Shown: in pieces, positions 1-7,393 of the stretch
How positions within the stretch are numbered: position 1 is the first letter of the stretch
Layout of the letters: the number at the start of each line of letters is the position of its first letter
Notes under the pieces: model-generated
What the model saw: the letters and a program-made list of their open reading frames with translations, nothing else
Database searches by the model: none
What the model was told of the DNA's origin: nothing
Program-made: the position numbers and the translations under genes
From: Candidatus Intestinimonas stercorigallinarum
GTDB taxonomy: Bacteria; Bacillota; Clostridia; Oscillospirales; Oscillospiraceae
Direction: 5' to 3'
NCBI GenBank assembly: GCA_019115345.1
Contig: DXDV01000290.1
Coordinates: 1 to 17,512, forward strand
Length of the DNA: 17,512 nucleotides

Positions 1-191
1 TGCATCCCGTTACTTTCCCGCCCTAGAGAGGGCGGAAAAGTCCTCGCTTTGCTCGCCGCAGCCCTTGCCCTGCAAGGACTGCGGGGGATGTCATCCCATT
101 CGAGGCGGGCTGCCGCCCCCTCGAGCTCCCCCGCGTCACCGTGACACACTTGCCGTCTTACGGAGGTTTTTGGAAGCCTTTGGGGATAGGT
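1..191. other. Gene-free segment rich in stem-loops
   Basis: No convincing reading frame lies between the window start and the mtnA stop codon. The stretch is packed with inverted repeats: 13-24/29-40 (12 bp, one mismatch), 57-68/72-83 (12 bp, one mismatch), 85-90/92-97 (6 bp perfect), 100-108/113-124 (9 pairs with a three-base bulge), 134-138/140-144 (5 bp) and 148-151/164-167 around an inner 153-156/160-163 stem. None is followed by a proper T tract on either strand, so a simple intrinsic terminator is not clear. The segment may contain the mtnA 3' end and part of a repeated intergenic element, because bases 1-11 and about 151-169 resemble 8809-8819 and 8835-8853. Confidence 0.6.
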
Positions 192-1217
192 TCAGCCGAA
201 GAGCTCAGCCAGACGCTCCGTGAAGGGCGGGTGGATGACCCCCTTTTCGGTGACGATGCCGGTGAGGAGCCGGTGGGGCGTGACGTCAAAGGCCGGGTTG
301 TGAACCAGCACCCCCTCCGGGGCGGTCTGCACGCCGGCGAAGTGGGTGACCTCCTCCGGCGCCCGCTCCTCGATGACGATGTGGCTCCCGTCGGGGATGG
401 ACATGTCGATGGTGGAGGAGGGGAGGACGGTGTAGAAGGGGATGCCGTGGTAGTTGGCCAGCACCGCCAGGCTGTATGTGCCGATCTTGTTGGCGAAATC
501 GCCGTTGCGGGCCATGCGGTCGCAGCCCAGGAAGATCAGGTCGATCTTTCCCTGGGCCATGAGGGAGGCGGCCATGCTGTCGGTGATGAGGGTGGCGGGG
601 ATGCCGTCCTTCACCAGCTCCCAGGCGGTGAGCCGGGCCCCCTGGAGGAGGGGGCGGGTCTCGTCGCAGTAGACCATCTCCACATGTCCGGCGGCGTGGG
701 CCGCCCGGACCACCCCCAGCGCGGTGCCGTAGCCGCCGGTGGCGATGGCCCCGGCGTTGCAGTGGGTGAGGATGCGGGCGCCCGGCGGCACCAGCTCGGC
801 GCCGCAGCGGCCGATCTTCCGGTTCATGGCGATGTCCTCCCGGTGGATGGCCTCGGCCTCCCGGATGAGGACGGGGATGGCTCCGGCATCGCCCCCGGCG
901 GCGGAGAGGGTGAGCTTCATCCGGTCCAGGGACCAGAAGAGGTTGACCGCCGTGGGACGGCTGGCGGCCAGCGCTCTCGCGGCCTTGTCCATGGCGGCGC
1001 GGAAGTCCCGGGGCTCCAGGGTCTGGAACTCCAGGGCGGCCAGGCACACGGCGTAGGCGGCGGCCACGCCGATGGCGGGGGCCCCGCGGACCACCAGGCG
1101 GCGGATGGCCTCCGCCACCGCCCGATAGTCGGTATAGTCGTTCCAGACCTCCTCCACAGGGAGCCGGGTCTGATCGAGAAGGGCAAGGGAGTCCCCCTGC
1201 CAGCGAATGGCGTCCAT
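192..1217 (-). CDS. mtnA: S-methyl-5-thioribose-1-phosphate isomerase
   Basis: The 341-aa product belongs to the MtnA/eIF2B-alpha-like aldose isomerase family, which converts methylthioribose-1-phosphate to methylthioribulose-1-phosphate in the cytosolic methionine salvage pathway. Visible signatures are RGAPAIG (44-50), THCNAGAIATGGYGTALG (151-168, with the expected catalytic Cys154), CDETRPLLQGARLT (184-197), GCDRMARNGDFANKIGTY (231-248, with the expected catalytic Asp233) and HNPAFDVTPH (306-315). Most relatives have GAD where this protein has GCD. The start at 1217 is chosen because AAGGAGGT lies at 1225-1232, 7 bp upstream. An in-frame ATG at 1259 has no such site and would add 14 atypical residues. 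The gene stands alone, divergent from the ABC-F gene, with no other salvage gene in view. Length is normal for the family. Confidence 0.93.
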   Translation of the reverse strand: MDAIRWQGDSLALLDQTRLPVEEVWNDYTDYRAVAEAIRRLVVRGAPAIGVAAAYAVCLAALEFQTLEPRDFRAAMDKAARALAASRPTAVNLFWSLDRMKLTLSAAGGDAGAIPVLIREAEAIHREDIAMNRKIGRCGAELVPPGARILTHCNAGAIATGGYGTALGVVRAAHAAGHVEMVYCDETRPLLQGARLTAWELVKDGIPATLITDSMAASLMAQGKIDLIFLGCDRMARNGDFANKIGTYSLAVLANYHGIPFYTVLPSSTIDMSIPDGSHIVIEERAPEEVTHFAGVQTAPEGVLVHNPAFDVTPHRLLTGIVTEKGVIHPPFTERLAELFG

Positions 1218-1316
1218 ACAGCAGACCTCCTTATCAAGCGAGAAATGGCTGGATCCCATGAAAGCGGCTCCTTTGAGCCGGTTTTATGGAATTGCGCGGC
1301 TGCCGCCGCGGGAATA

Positions 1317-1331
1317 AACCGATGTTCGGTT
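1317..1331. promoter_or_regulatory. Short dyad in the mtnA/ABC-F intergenic region
   Basis: A perfect 6-bp inverted repeat with a 3-bp centre (AACCGA-TGT-TCGGTT) lies between the divergent genes, just downstream of the predicted mtnA transcription start. It could be an operator or a small leader hairpin. No regulator gene is adjacent, so nothing in the window identifies a binder. Confidence 0.25.
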
Positions 1332-1346
1332 GATTCCGCAGACATT

Positions 1347-1375
1347 ATGATACCACATTGTGAAGCGGGAGTAAA
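1347..1375 (-). promoter_or_regulatory. Predicted sigma-A promoter of mtnA
   Basis: Reading the minus strand, TTTACT (1370-1375) and TATCAT (1347-1352) are separated by exactly 17 bp, a good match to the vegetative consensus. Transcription would start near 1340, giving a leader of about 123 nt before mtnA. The leader contains a strong 6-bp hairpin (1265-1270/1275-1280, loop of four, with three more A-T pairs outside one mismatch). I see no SAM-I or other riboswitch core that I can recognise. The assignment rests on pattern match only. Confidence 0.5.
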
Positions 1376-1378
1376 CGA

Positions 1379-3280
1379 ATGATAGACATATCCGTGTCAA
1401 ACGTCAGCAAAGAATTTGAAGTGGGCCGGAAGATCCTGGACGGGCTCACCTTCCAGGTGGACACCGGGGAGCGGGTGGGCCTGCTGGGAAAGAACGGGGC
1501 GGGCAAGACCACCCTCTTCCGCATCCTCACCGGGGAGCTGGAGCCCGACGAGGGCCAGGTCTCGGTGGCGGCGGGCAAGCGGGTGGGCCTCATCTCCCAG
1601 ATCCCCGTCTACCCCGCCGGCCACACGGTGGAGATGGTCCTCCGGGGGGCCTTCCAGCGGCTGAAGGCCATGGAGGAGGAGATGGAGCGCCTCACCGCCC
1701 GGATGGCGGCGGGGGAGAGCGACCCCGCCCTCCTGCGCCGGTACGACGCCCTTGCCGCCGCCTTCGAGTCCGGCGGCGGCTACGACACCGAGACCCCCCT
1801 CAACAAGGTGTGCAACGGTCTGGACATCTCCCCCGACATGCGGGAGCGGGCCTTTTCCGACCTCTCCGGCGGGGAAAAGACCCGGGTGAACCTGGGCCGG
1901 CTCATCCTGGAGGACACCGACGTGCTGCTGCTGGACGAGCCCACCAACCACCTGGACCTGCGCTGCACCGAGTGGCTGGAGGACTACCTCTCCCGCTTCA
2001 AGGGCACCGTCCTCACCATCTCCCACGACCGCTGGTTCCTGGATAAGGTGGTCAGCCGGGTGGTGGAGCTGGAAAACGGCAGAGCGGAGTTCTACGCCGG
2101 CAATTACAGCTTCTACGTGGAGGAGAAGGAGCGCCGCTACCAGGAAAGGCTCAGGCAGTATGAGAAGGAGCAGGCCAAGATCCAGCAGCTCCAGACGGCG
2201 GCGGACAAGCTCCACCTGTGGGCCTTCATGGGCAACGACAAGCTCCACAAGCGGGCCTTCTCCATGGAAAAGCGCATTGAGCGCCTGCGCAGGACCGACA
2301 AGCCCCGGAAGGACCGGAAGCTGGAGGTCAAGTTCGGGGAGCGGGAGTTCCGGGGGGACGAGGTCCTGGTCATCAAGGGCCTGAAGAAGTCCTTCGGGGA
2401 CCGGACCCTCTTCCGGGATGTGGACCTGGAGGTGACGGGGGGCGAGCGCATCGCCCTGCTGGGGGACAACGGCACCGGCAAGTCCACCCTCATCAAGCTC
2501 ATCTTGGGAGAGGAGGCCCCCGACGAGGGCAAGATCCGCCTGGGCCCCACGGTGCGGACCGGCTACCTGCCCCAGATCATCCACTTCGACCGGCCCGACC
2601 GGAACCTGGTGGACACCATGCTCTACGCCCAGAACTGCTCCACCCAGGAAGCCCGGGACCGGCTGGCCGCCTTCGACTTCCGGGGGGAGGACGTGTTCAA
2701 GAGCGTCTCCACCCTCTCCGGCGGGGAGCAGTCCCGGCTGCGGCTGTGTATGCTCATGGACCATAAGATCAACCTCCTCATCCTGGACGAGCCCACCAAC
2801 CACCTGGACCTCAACTCCCGGGAGTGGATCGAGGAGGCGGTGGCCGACTACACTGGCAACCTCCTCTTTGTCTCCCACGACCGGTATTTCATCCACCAGT
2901 TCGCCACCCGGATCTGGATGCTGGAGGACGGGAAGATCACCGACTTCGACGGCACCTTTGAAGAATACCGGGCCTGGCGGGACAAAAAGCTGCCGGCGCC
3001 GCCCCCCAAGAAGGGGGAGGAGCCGGTGAAAAAGGAAAAGCCCAGGCGCACCGGCGGCACCAAGCTGCTGGAGAAGGAGGTGGCCGCCGCCGAGCGGGAG
3101 GTCACCCGCGCGGAGGAGCGGATGTACGACCTCACCCAGGAGATCGAGGCCTCCGGCAGCGACTACCTCAAGCTCACCGAGCTCTACGAGCAGCGGGAGG
3201 CCCTGGAGGAGGAGATCGCCCACCTCTACGCCGTCTGGGAGCGGCTGAGCGCCGAGCTGGAGGAGGCGAAGGCGGAGTGA
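1379..3280 (+). CDS. ABC-F family ATPase (YdiF-like)
   Basis: The 633-aa soluble protein has two ABC domains and no membrane segment, which defines ABC-F proteins; these act on the ribosome in translation or antibiotic protection rather than in transport. Domain 1 has Walker A GKNGAGKTT (37-45), signature LSGGEKTR (162-169), Walker B LLLDEPTNHLD (183-193) and switch His at 216. Domain 2 has GDNGTGKST (362-370), LSGGEQSR (446-453), LLILDEPTNHLD (466-477) and His500. A charged helical linker (about 245-310) matches the P-site tRNA interaction motif region. A basic-proline stretch (538-557) leads to a C-terminal coiled coil (560-632). Length and tail resemble YdiF/Uup-like members. I cannot tell housekeeping from resistance function. 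The ATG at 1379 has a modest GGGAG site. The stop overlaps the next gene's GTG start. Confidence 0.9.
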   Translation: MIDISVSNVSKEFEVGRKILDGLTFQVDTGERVGLLGKNGAGKTTLFRILTGELEPDEGQVSVAAGKRVGLISQIPVYPAGHTVEMVLRGAFQRLKAMEEEMERLTARMAAGESDPALLRRYDALAAAFESGGGYDTETPLNKVCNGLDISPDMRERAFSDLSGGEKTRVNLGRLILEDTDVLLLDEPTNHLDLRCTEWLEDYLSRFKGTVLTISHDRWFLDKVVSRVVELENGRAEFYAGNYSFYVEEKERRYQERLRQYEKEQAKIQQLQTAADKLHLWAFMGNDKLHKRAFSMEKRIERLRRTDKPRKDRKLEVKFGEREFRGDEVLVIKGLKKSFGDRTLFRDVDLEVTGGERIALLGDNGTGKSTLIKLILGEEAPDEGKIRLGPTVRTGYLPQIIHFDRPDRNLVDTMLYAQNCSTQEARDRLAAFDFRGEDVFKSVSTLSGGEQSRLRLCMLMDHKINLLILDEPTNHLDLNSREWIEEAVADYTGNLLFVSHDRYFIHQFATRIWMLEDGKITDFDGTFEEYRAWRDKKLPAPPPKKGEEPVKKEKPRRTGGTKLLEKEVAAAEREVTRAEERMYDLTQEIEASGSDYLKLTELYEQREALEEEIAHLYAVWERLSAELEEAKAE

Positions 3281-4083
3281 ACACAAGACCCTACCGGCCC
3301 TATCAGGGCGCGGGGCGCTGGGGCGGCATACTGGTGGGACTGGGCGTCCTCCTGCTGCTCGCCGCCCTGGGGATGTTCCTGCTCGCCCCCTTCAGCCTGC
3401 AAAAGTTCGCCGCCTTCCCGGCGGCGGGGGGCGTCTTTCTGGTCCTCTACGGCCTCACCGCCCGGTGCCCGGCCGCCACAGGGCGGGTGCTGCGCCGCGT
3501 CCTGCTGGCGCTGCTGGCCCTGGCCCTCCTGGGCTTCGCCGCGCTGGAGGCGGCGGTGCTGCTGGGGGACCGGACCGAGATCGCCCAGGGGGAGGGGGAG
3601 CCGGAGGTCATGGTGATCTTCGGCTGCCAGGTGAAGCCCTGGGGGCCCTCGCAGCTCCTCCAGGACCGGCTGGACGCCGCCCTTGCCTATCTGGCCGGCC
3701 ACCCGGACATGACGGTGGTGGTCTCCGGCGGCCAGGGCCCCGACGAGCCCATGAGCGAGGCCCAGTGCATGTACGACTATCTGACGGCCCACGGCGTGGA
3801 CGGGGAGAACATCGTGCTGGAGGACAGGTCCAGCAACACCTGGGAGAACATTCAGTACACCCAGGACCTCTTTCAGGACGGCACGGTGGAGCCCACCGGC
3901 AAGATCCTGGCCGTGTCCAACGGCTTCCACCTCGCCCGCATCCGGCTGCTGTGGAGCCGGGAGTGGGAGGGGAGCTGCACCCTCTCCACCCTGGCGGCCC
4001 CCTCCAGCCACCTGCCCTCCCGGCTGTCCATGTACCTCCGGGAGCCCTTTGCCCTGGCAAAGTCCTGGCTGCTGGACCGGTGA
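3277..4083 (+). CDS. DUF218 (YdcF/SanA-like) membrane protein
   Basis: This 268-aa protein carries three hydrophobic segments near the N-terminus (about residues 16-37, 46-62 and 73-97), followed by a DUF218 domain (about 109-262). Domain hallmarks are VMVIFGCQVK (111-120), VVVSGGQG (147-154), the conserved E161 in MSEAQ, ENIVLED.S.NTWEN (177-191) and VSNGFHLAR (213-221). Known relatives include YdcF and SanA, linked to envelope integrity or vancomycin sensitivity; the biochemical role is mostly unsettled. The domain should be attached to the membrane. It starts at a GTG (3277-3279) that shares bases with the ABC-F stop codon, with GGAGG at 3262-3266 inside the upstream gene. This points to translational coupling and a shared operon. 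Confidence 0.82.
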   Translation: MNTRPYRPYQGAGRWGGILVGLGVLLLLAALGMFLLAPFSLQKFAAFPAAGGVFLVLYGLTARCPAATGRVLRRVLLALLALALLGFAALEAAVLLGDRTEIAQGEGEPEVMVIFGCQVKPWGPSQLLQDRLDAALAYLAGHPDMTVVVSGGQGPDEPMSEAQCMYDYLTAHGVDGENIVLEDRSSNTWENIQYTQDLFQDGTVEPTGKILAVSNGFHLARIRLLWSREWEGSCTLSTLAAPSSHLPSRLSMYLREPFALAKSWLLDR

Positions 4084-4110
4084 TTTTATCCTGTCAAATG
4101 AGGTTACGCT

Positions 4111-5178
4111 ATGCTGGAAGAAAAACTCAAGGCATTGGAACAGCAATACGCCGAGCTGGAGGCCCGGCTGGCCGCCCCGGAGACCTACGGCGACCCGGCC
4201 AGGGTGGCCCGGCTCAACAAGGAGCAGCGGGAGCTGGAGCCGGTGGTCACCGCCTACCGGACCTACGCCAGGCGGCGGCAGGACCTCCGGGAGGCGGAGG
4301 CCCTGCTGTCCGACCCGGACATGAAGGAGCTGGCCCAGGAGGAGTACGCCGCCGCCAAGGCCGACCTGACGGAGCTGGAGGAGCGGCTGAAGGTCCTCCT
4401 CCTCCCCCGGGACCCCAACGACGATAAGAACGTCATCGTGGAGATCCGGGCCGGGGTGGGGGGCGAGGAGGCCGCCCTCTTCGCCCACTCCCTCTACCGC
4501 ATGTACACCATGTACGCCGAGTCCCGCCGCTGGCGGGTGGAGGTGGACTCGGTGAACGAGACCGAGCTGGGCGGCGTGAAGGAGATCTGCTTCACCATCG
4601 ACGGGGACGGGGCGTACAGCCGCCTGAAATTTGAAAGCGGCGTCCACCGGGTCCAGCGGGTGCCCGAGACCGAGTCGGGGGGGCGCATCCATACCTCCAC
4701 CGCCACGGTGGCGGTGCTGCCCGAGGTGGACGAGGTGGACTTCCAGCTCGACCCCGCCGACATCGAGATGCAGGTCTTTCGCTCCTCGGGGGCGGGGGGC
4801 CAGCACGTGAACAAGACCTCCTCCGCCGTGCGGCTCATCCACAAGCCCACCGGCACCGTGGTGGAGTGCCAGCAGGAGCGCAGCCAGTTCCAGAACCGGG
4901 ACAAGGCCATGCAGCTCCTCCGGTCCCGGCTCTACGAGGAGAAGGTCCGGGAGCAGGAGGCCTCGGTGACGGCGGAGCGCCGCAGCCAGGTGGGCACCGG
5001 CATGCGCAACGAGCGCATCCGCACCTACAACTTCCCCCAGGGGCGGGTCACCGATCACCGGATCGGCCTCACCCTCTATCAGATCGACGACATCATGAAC
5101 GGCGGGCTGGACGAGGTCATCGACGGCCTGGTCACCGCCGACCAGGCCGAGCGCATGAAGGCCGGTCAAGAGGAATAA
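4111..5178 (+). CDS. prfA: Peptide chain release factor 1
   Basis: The 355-aa product is a class I release factor that reads UAA and UAG and triggers peptidyl-tRNA hydrolysis. The catalytic loop is SGAGGQHVNKTSSAVR (226-241), with GGQ at 229-231. The anticodon-like tripeptide region reads RVPETES (183-189): a P-x-T motif, as in RF1, rather than the SPF of RF2. GVGGEEAALF (115-124) and GGRIHTSTATVAVLPE (190-205) are further family signatures. Length is typical. The gene follows the DUF218 gene by 27 bp with a GAGGT-type site. The methyltransferase gene prmC, a frequent partner of prfA, is not next to it. Confidence 0.97.
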   Translation: MLEEKLKALEQQYAELEARLAAPETYGDPARVARLNKEQRELEPVVTAYRTYARRRQDLREAEALLSDPDMKELAQEEYAAAKADLTELEERLKVLLLPRDPNDDKNVIVEIRAGVGGEEAALFAHSLYRMYTMYAESRRWRVEVDSVNETELGGVKEICFTIDGDGAYSRLKFESGVHRVQRVPETESGGRIHTSTATVAVLPEVDEVDFQLDPADIEMQVFRSSGAGGQHVNKTSSAVRLIHKPTGTVVECQQERSQFQNRDKAMQLLRSRLYEEKVREQEASVTAERRSQVGTGMRNERIRTYNFPQGRVTDHRIGLTLYQIDDIMNGGLDEVIDGLVTADQAERMKAGQEE

Positions 5179-5194
5179 AAGGAGATCGAAGAAC

Positions 5195-5452
5195 ATGGAA
5201 CTGCTGATCCATTTCACCGCCCTGCCGGAGGGCCTCACCCTGGAGGACGTGAAGGCCGACCTGGCCGGACTGCTGGAGGACGACGGCTGGCTCACCGCCT
5301 CCGGCCCGGCCCACATCGAGCTGGAGCTGGAGGACGAGAGGGTGAACCCCAAGTACGGCATCCTCACCGTGAAGGGCTACCTGCAAAAGGCGAAGTTCGC
5401 CCCGGACACCACCATCGAGCTGGCCGGCGTGCCGGTGGGCATCTACGAGTGA
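5195..5452 (+). CDS. Conserved-looking small protein, 85 aa, unknown
   Basis: I do not recognise this family. The frame begins with an ATG preceded by AAAAGGAGAT at the ideal distance, 16 bp after prfA, and shows the GC-rich third positions of its neighbours, so it is very likely coding. The protein is acidic and lacks a hydrophobic segment or cysteines. An N-terminal part (about 10-35) looks helical, with leucine/acidic spacing, and a second half (about 39-84) looks beta-rich, suggesting a small cytosolic alpha/beta fold. Its place between prfA and the Sua5/TsaC gene puts it among translation genes, but no function follows from that. Confidence 0.75.
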   Translation: MELLIHFTALPEGLTLEDVKADLAGLLEDDGWLTASGPAHIELELEDERVNPKYGILTVKGYLQKAKFAPDTTIELAGVPVGIYE

Positions 5453-5467
5453 GGGAGGGACCACGAT

Positions 5468-5581
5468 ATGAAAACGGCCATTTCCATCCTGAACATCGTC
5501 TTTGGCGCCCTTCTCATCGCCGCCGGTGTGGTGAGCCTGGCGCTCACCTGCCGGGAGCGGAGCCGGGAGGACTGGCGCTGA
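5468..5581 (+). CDS. 37-aa single-pass membrane peptide
   Basis: This frame encodes MKTAISILNIVFGALLIAAG followed by VVSLALTCRERSREDWR and a TGA stop. Residues 5-27 form one hydrophobic helix and the C-terminal ten residues are strongly charged, so it should be a single-span membrane peptide with a cytoplasmic charged tail. A GGAGG box (5455-5459) sits 8 bp ahead of the ATG, and the gap to the upstream gene is 15 bp. No family is recognised. The good ribosome site, tight spacing and clear membrane design support translation; the shortness leaves some doubt. Confidence 0.6.
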   Translation: MKTAISILNIVFGALLIAAGVVSLALTCRERSREDWR

Positions 5582-5606
5582 GCCGAAGAGATTGAGGCGA
5601 AAGAGC

Positions 5607-6653
5607 ATGAAAACAGAGAGACTGACCGCCGCCGACGTGGAGCGGGCGGCGGAGATCCTGCGGCGGGGGGGCCTGCTGGGCATCCCCACCGAGACGGTGT
5701 ACGGCCTGGGGGCCAACGGCCTGGACGAGGAGGCGGTGGCCCGTATCTTCGCGGCCAAGGGCCGGCCCCAGGACAACCCCCTCATCCTCCACATCCCCTC
5801 GGCGGACTGGCTGGAGCGGTACTGCGAGGCCGTCCCCGCCGCCTACACCCTGGCGGAGCGGTTCTGGCCGGGGCCCCTCACCATGATCCTGGCCCGGAAG
5901 CCGGCGGTGCCCGACGCGGTCACCGCCGGGCTGGACACCGTGGGCATGCGCTGCCCGGCCCACCCCCTGTGCCGGGCCATCATCGCCGCCGCCGGGGTGC
6001 CGGTGGCGGCCCCCTCGGGGAACACCTCCGGCCGGCCCAGCCCCACCAGCATGGCCGACATGCTGGAGGACATGGAGGGGAAGATCGACGGCATCGTGGA
6101 CGGCGGCCCCTGCGCCGTGGGGGTGGAGTCCACCATCCTCGACCTCACCGAGCAGCCCCCCCGGCTGCTGCGGCCCGGCGGCGTCACCCTGGAGGAGCTC
6201 CGGGCCGTCCTGGGGGAGGTGGCGGTGGACCCGGCGGTCACCCGGCTCATGGGGGAGGGGGAGCGCCCCCGGGCCCCCGGCATGAAGTACCGCCACTACG
6301 CCCCCAAGGCCCCCGTCACCGTGGTGAAGGGGGACGCGGCGGCCACCGCCGCCTACATCCAGTCCCGCCTGAAGGCGGGCGAGGGCGTGGTCTGCTTCGA
6401 CGAGTTCGCCGGGCTGTACGCCGGCCACCAGGTGGAAAGGCTGGGACCGGCGGACGACAAGGCCGCCCAGGCCCGCAACGTCTTTGACGCCCTCCGGGCC
6501 TTCGACGGCACCGGCGTCACCGCCATCTGGTCCCAGTGCCCCGACGAGGCCGGGCTGGGCCTGGCCGTCTCCAACCGGCTGGGCAAGGCGGCGGGCTTCC
6601 ACATCATCGACCTGACCGGAAGCCGTAGACGAAGCGGGGAAAATGGTGTATGA
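5607..6653 (+). CDS. L-threonylcarbamoyladenylate synthase (Sua5/TsaC)
   Basis: The 348-aa protein combines an N-terminal YrdC/TsaC domain (about 8-200) with a C-terminal Sua5 domain, so it is the long Sua5 form. It makes threonylcarbamoyl-AMP from threonine, bicarbonate and ATP for the t6A modification of ANN-decoding tRNAs. Motifs are IPTETVYGLGANG (26-38), KGRPQDNPL (51-59), the SGNTSGRPSPT loop (137-147), ESTILDL (174-180), LRPGG (188-192) and the linker APGMKYRHYAPKAP (223-236) that precedes the Sua5 domain. The ATG at 5607 has GAGG at 5594-5597; an in-frame TTG at 5592 would add five residues without a better site. Other t6A genes (tsaB, tsaD, tsaE) are not in the window. Confidence 0.93.
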   Translation: MKTERLTAADVERAAEILRRGGLLGIPTETVYGLGANGLDEEAVARIFAAKGRPQDNPLILHIPSADWLERYCEAVPAAYTLAERFWPGPLTMILARKPAVPDAVTAGLDTVGMRCPAHPLCRAIIAAAGVPVAAPSGNTSGRPSPTSMADMLEDMEGKIDGIVDGGPCAVGVESTILDLTEQPPRLLRPGGVTLEELRAVLGEVAVDPAVTRLMGEGERPRAPGMKYRHYAPKAPVTVVKGDAAATAAYIQSRLKAGEGVVCFDEFAGLYAGHQVERLGPADDKAAQARNVFDALRAFDGTGVTAIWSQCPDEAGLGLAVSNRLGKAAGFHIIDLTGSRRRSGENGV

Positions 6654-6654
6654 T
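6626..6654 (+). promoter_or_regulatory. Possible promoter ahead of coaE
   Basis: TAGACG (6626-6631) and TATGAT (6649-6654) are 17 bp apart at the 3' end of the Sua5/TsaC gene. The -10 box matches consensus at five of six positions and the -35 box at four. An AT-rich patch is unusual in this GC-rich run, which makes it stand out. It could start a separate coaE-aminopeptidase transcript. Confidence 0.35.
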
Positions 6655-6691
6655 ATGATTTGGCTGTGATGCCGGAGAAGGGGGGAGCGCC

Positions 6692-6781
6692 GTGCAGGTG
6701 GTCAACCTGGCGCTGGCCCTCCGGCTGCGCTGTGCCCTGAGGAAAATGGAGGTCCCCGTATGGGAGGAGGTCCAGATATGA
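6692..6781 (+). CDS. Possible 29-aa peptide overlapping coaE start
   Basis: A GTG-started frame encodes MQVVNLALALRLRCALRKME followed by VPVWEEVQI. A strong purine-rich site (AAGGGGGGAG, about 6679-6688) lies just upstream. Nearly every codon ends in G or C, as in neighbouring genes. Its TGA (6779-6781) overlaps the coaE ATG at 6778 as ATGA, so it could couple coaE translation. The peptide looks like an amphipathic, basic helix with an acidic tail. I know no family for it. The alternative frame from the ATG at 6669 is tryptophan-rich and less plausible. Only conservation would prove this gene. Confidence 0.4.
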   Translation: MQVVNLALALRLRCALRKMEVPVWEEVQI

Positions 6782-7377
6782 AGATCATCGGCATCACCGG
6801 CCCCACCGGGGCGGGCAAGACCACGGCCCTGAACGCCCTCACGTCCCTGGGGGCCTGCGTCATCGACGCCGACGCGGTGTACCACCGGCTGCTGGAGGAG
6901 AGCGCCCCCCTGCGGGAGGCCCTCATCCAGCGCTTTGGAGATATCCGCGGCGGGTCGGGCAAAATAGACCGGAAGAAGCTGGGGAACGTGGTCTTTGCCG
7001 ACCCCGCCGCCCTGGCCGACCTCAACGCCATCACCCACCGCTTCGTGGGGGAGGCCATCGACCGGCTCTTGCGGGGCGCGGCGGAGTCCGGCGCGCCCGC
7101 CGCCGCCATCGACGCCATCGCCCTCGTGGAAAGCGGCCTGGGGGAGCGGTGTGACGCCGTGGTGGGGGTCATCGCCCCGGCGGAGTTGCGGGTGAGGCGG
7201 ATCATGGCCCGGGAGGGCATCTCGGAGGAGTACGCCCGCAAGCGGGTGAGCGCCCAGAAGGGGGAGGACTTCTTCCGGGAAAACTGCGGCTATGTGCTGG
7301 AAAATACAGAGGACGACACGCCGGAGGCCTTCGGAAGCCGCGCGCTGGTCCTCTTTACCGAAATCTTAGATCGTTGA
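6778..7377 (+). CDS. coaE: Dephospho-CoA kinase
   Basis: The 199-aa product is a P-loop kinase of the CoaE family, catalysing the last step of coenzyme A synthesis (ATP-dependent 3'-phosphorylation of dephospho-CoA). Visible features are Walker A GPTGAGKTT (8-16), VIDADAVYH (28-36, the DAD motif), GKIDRKKLGNVVFADP (61-76), LNAITH (82-87), and a lid region REGISEEYARKRVSAQKG (145-162). The P loop differs from the usual GGIGSGKS, and DAIALVESGL (112-121) replaces the common PLLFE segment, so this is a divergent member. GGAGGAGG at 6763-6770 fixes the start at 6778 rather than the in-frame ATG at 6760. Aminopeptidase follows after 16 bp. Confidence 0.82.
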   Translation: MKIIGITGPTGAGKTTALNALTSLGACVIDADAVYHRLLEESAPLREALIQRFGDIRGGSGKIDRKKLGNVVFADPAALADLNAITHRFVGEAIDRLLRGAAESGAPAAAIDAIALVESGLGERCDAVVGVIAPAELRVRRIMAREGISEEYARKRVSAQKGEDFFRENCGYVLENTEDDTPEAFGSRALVLFTEILDR

Positions 7378-7393
7378 ACAGGAGGTCATTCCC

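Noticed and set aside
13..40. Intrinsic terminator at the left edge
   Set aside because: The stem is good, but neither strand has a T tract directly after it; the T-rich and A-rich bases are inside the stem.
1218..1340. SAM riboswitch in the mtnA leader
   Set aside because: Methionine salvage made this worth looking for, but I could not identify the conserved SAM riboswitch core or a kink-turn pattern. Only generic hairpins are visible.
141..1382. Long plus-strand open frame across mtnA
   Set aside because: It is the antisense shadow of mtnA. Its product is low-complexity Gly/His/Asp-rich and matches no family, while mtnA on the other strand has full family motifs and a ribosome site.
1397..5367. 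Very long minus-strand open frames opposite the ABC-F, DUF218 and prfA genes
   Set aside because: High GC removes stop codons from antisense frames. The products are repetitive and the plus strand carries clear genes.
6669..6734. 22-codon frame starting at ATG 6669
   Set aside because: The product is rich in Trp, Pro and Cys. The overlapping GTG frame at 6692 has the better ribosome site and the ATGA junction with coaE.
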